This document shows positions 62,613-64,000 of a DNA stretch of 64,000 nt, piece after piece. The stretch is from NCBI RefSeq assembly GCF_024763615.1, contig NW_026604975.1, positions 17,387-81,386 on the forward strand, read 5' to 3'. This DNA is from Phlebotomus papatasi. Its lineage: Eukaryota; Arthropoda; Insecta; Diptera; Psychodidae. A program made the position numbers and the translations under genes. Position 1 is the stretch's first letter; every line of letters starts with the position of its first letter. The notes beneath the pieces are model-generated. The model saw only the letters and a program-made list of their open reading frames with translations. It was not told where the DNA came from and ran no database searches.

Positions 62613-63915
62613 ACGTATGGCCAGTGAAATCTGCACAAAAGTTTGAAGGCTTAAAAATAATTAAAATGTATACCAGTCACATTTATATCACTTTACAGTG
62701 TTGCCAGATGTGTTCTTAACATGACATAAAAGTTTTGCTAGATTTAGTTAGGAAACATGGCTCCGACAAATAATACTGAAGAGTATAGACGAAAATTAGT
62801 TTGTAATTTTCAGGACAGTCATCCCACATTGAATAAATCTGAAGTCGTAAAACATTTTGTGACTATGGGAATATCGCGAAGGAGTATTTATAGCATCCTG
62901 TCGAACTATGGGAAGCGAAAAATCACTACACGAGCTAAGGGATCTGGAAATTTTAGCACCCTTAGTCAATCGAAGATGCGGGCTCGACTTGCAAGTTAAC
63001 ATCCAATAAAGTTGCAAAGTCGTACCGTGAGCTTGGTAACAAACTTGAATGTAGCAAAACAACGGTGAAGAAGTATCTGGAGTCTATGGGAATCAAGAGG
63101 AGAACCAGAAAACCGAAGCCAGCTGTCTCAGAAACTCAGGAAAAGACTCAGAAAATTCGTTTGTCTCTTTTGACCCAAAATGTTTTTCACGCTCAGAACG
63201 ACATTGTTTGTGTCATGGACGATGAGTCCTATTTCACCATGGATGGTAATAAGTGGCAGGGGCAGTATTATTATGTATGTGACGACAATGTAGACAAGAA
63301 AGATAAGTACGTTGAGCATACTAAGTACCCGAAAAAAGTCCTTTTGTGGCTTGCAATCAGTGCTGCTGGAATGTCTGAGCCCGCGTTCCTCACAAAGAGT
63401 CTAACGCAAAATTCTGACGTCTATATCAGAGATTGCTTGCCTAAGCTGGAAGCTTTCATCAATAAGTATCATCGAAGGGACAATGTGATCTTCTGGCCAG
63501 ACCTAGCACCCAGCCATTACTCAAGGAAGACAATGAACGCATTGGAGGAACTTGACATACCTGTTGTCAAGAAGGAAGAAAGCTCCCCCTAACGTCCCCC
63601 AATTGAGGCCTATTAAATCATTTTGGGCTAATATTAAGTGAAAGGTGTATGCCCGAAACTTTCACTTTCAAACTTTCGAGTCACGCTGAAGGGAAAAATA
63701 AAACGAGAGTTGAAGAAGATGGCAACATCCACATTTTCGACATCAATGGCGGAAGTTCCCCGAATGTGCCGAAAAGCTCATCGGATCGGACCGGATTTTT
63801 TCCTGAAATAAGTTCATACATACCTATCAAAACATGTAAAAAAGTTATAATAAAACTATGTACAAATATTAGAAAATTGTGTTTGAACTTTGTGCAGATT
63901 TCACTGGCCATACGT
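62613..63915 (+). mobile_element. Tc1/mariner-superfamily transposon, 1303 bp, with TA target duplication
   Basis: Inverted ends begin ACGTATGGCCAGTGAAATCT at 62613 and its complement ends at 63915; similarity runs about 31 bp with one single-base indel. TA dinucleotides flank both ends (62611-62612, 63916-63917), the standard target duplication of this superfamily. The interior is a single transposase gene with frameshifts. Confidence 0.9.
62757..63811 (+). pseudogene. Tc1/mariner-type transposase, inactivated
   Basis: From ATG 62757 an 80-codon frame encodes the first helix-turn-helix DNA-binding half (motif GISRRSIYSIL). It is broken near 62985, and the second HTH (residues KTTVKKYLESMGI) and the catalytic core follow in another frame to 63592; a further frameshift near 63575-63592 precedes the VPQLRPIKSFW segment. 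Catalytic Asp 1 is in VMDDESYF and Asp 2 in FWPDLAPSH. The third acidic position of the triad (normally Glu in RPIE) reads Lys. About 36-37 residues separate the second and third positions. At least two frameshifts, a stop after the third motif and the lost catalytic residue make it non-functional. Confidence 0.85.
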
Positions 63916-63917
63916 TA

Positions 63918-64000
63918 TAGCAGTCAGGTAATATTGATAAAGGGAAAATTAAGAAGTTATGAATCATTTTATTTTTTTACTGACCATTTTGAATTATTTA
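63918..64000. other. Right flank of the Tc1-like element
   Basis: Short AT-rich stretch to the window end. Nothing recognisable. Confidence 0.4.

Overview
The window is AT-rich animal (probably invertebrate) nuclear DNA. The evidence is a Tc1/mariner-type transposon with TA target duplications, GT-AG intron signals, AATAAA polyadenylation signals, a large satellite array and tRNA-like sequence. The species cannot be named from the sequence. There is no bacterial gene organisation; genuine host coding sequence is limited to one doubtful exon at the right edge.

Layout. (1) 1-9446: most of a giant palindromic mobile element (copy 1), cut by the window edge. (2) 9447-50372: about 125 head-to-tail copies of a 312-bp satellite, interrupted at 41831-43642 by a separate 1.8-kb non-coding insertion. 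(3) 50373-61769: a complete 11.4-kb copy of the palindromic element (copy 2), with termini AGTAGTAAGG...CCTTACTACT. (4) 61770-64000: a decayed AT-rich repeat with a hairpin, a possible host exon, and a 1303-bp Tc1-like transposon with a broken transposase.

Each arm of the palindrome carries the same set from outside to inside: subterminal repeats built around GAGCACRAT, a G/C-rich tract, a 74-nt tRNA-like sequence, gene A (about 250 residues, unknown function, transcribed inward), an IAP-type RING-finger gene (transcribed outward) and gene C (138 residues, acidic, one intron directly after the ATG, transcribed outward, intact only in left arms). The centre holds about 145 bp of unique DNA with the last 34 codons of a further gene. 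This centre lies in opposite orientations in the two copies. The simplest reading is that both copies are internal-deletion derivatives of a larger element whose long terminal inverted repeats themselves encode genes.

No copy is fully intact. Copy 1 has open gene A frames but frameshifted RING genes; copy 2 has open RING genes but frameshifted gene A. A near-consensus p53-family response element lies upstream of gene A in all four arms. The satellite begins and ends at element termini and contains multi-unit higher-order duplications. The functional statements about genes A and C, and the parent-element model, are inference.
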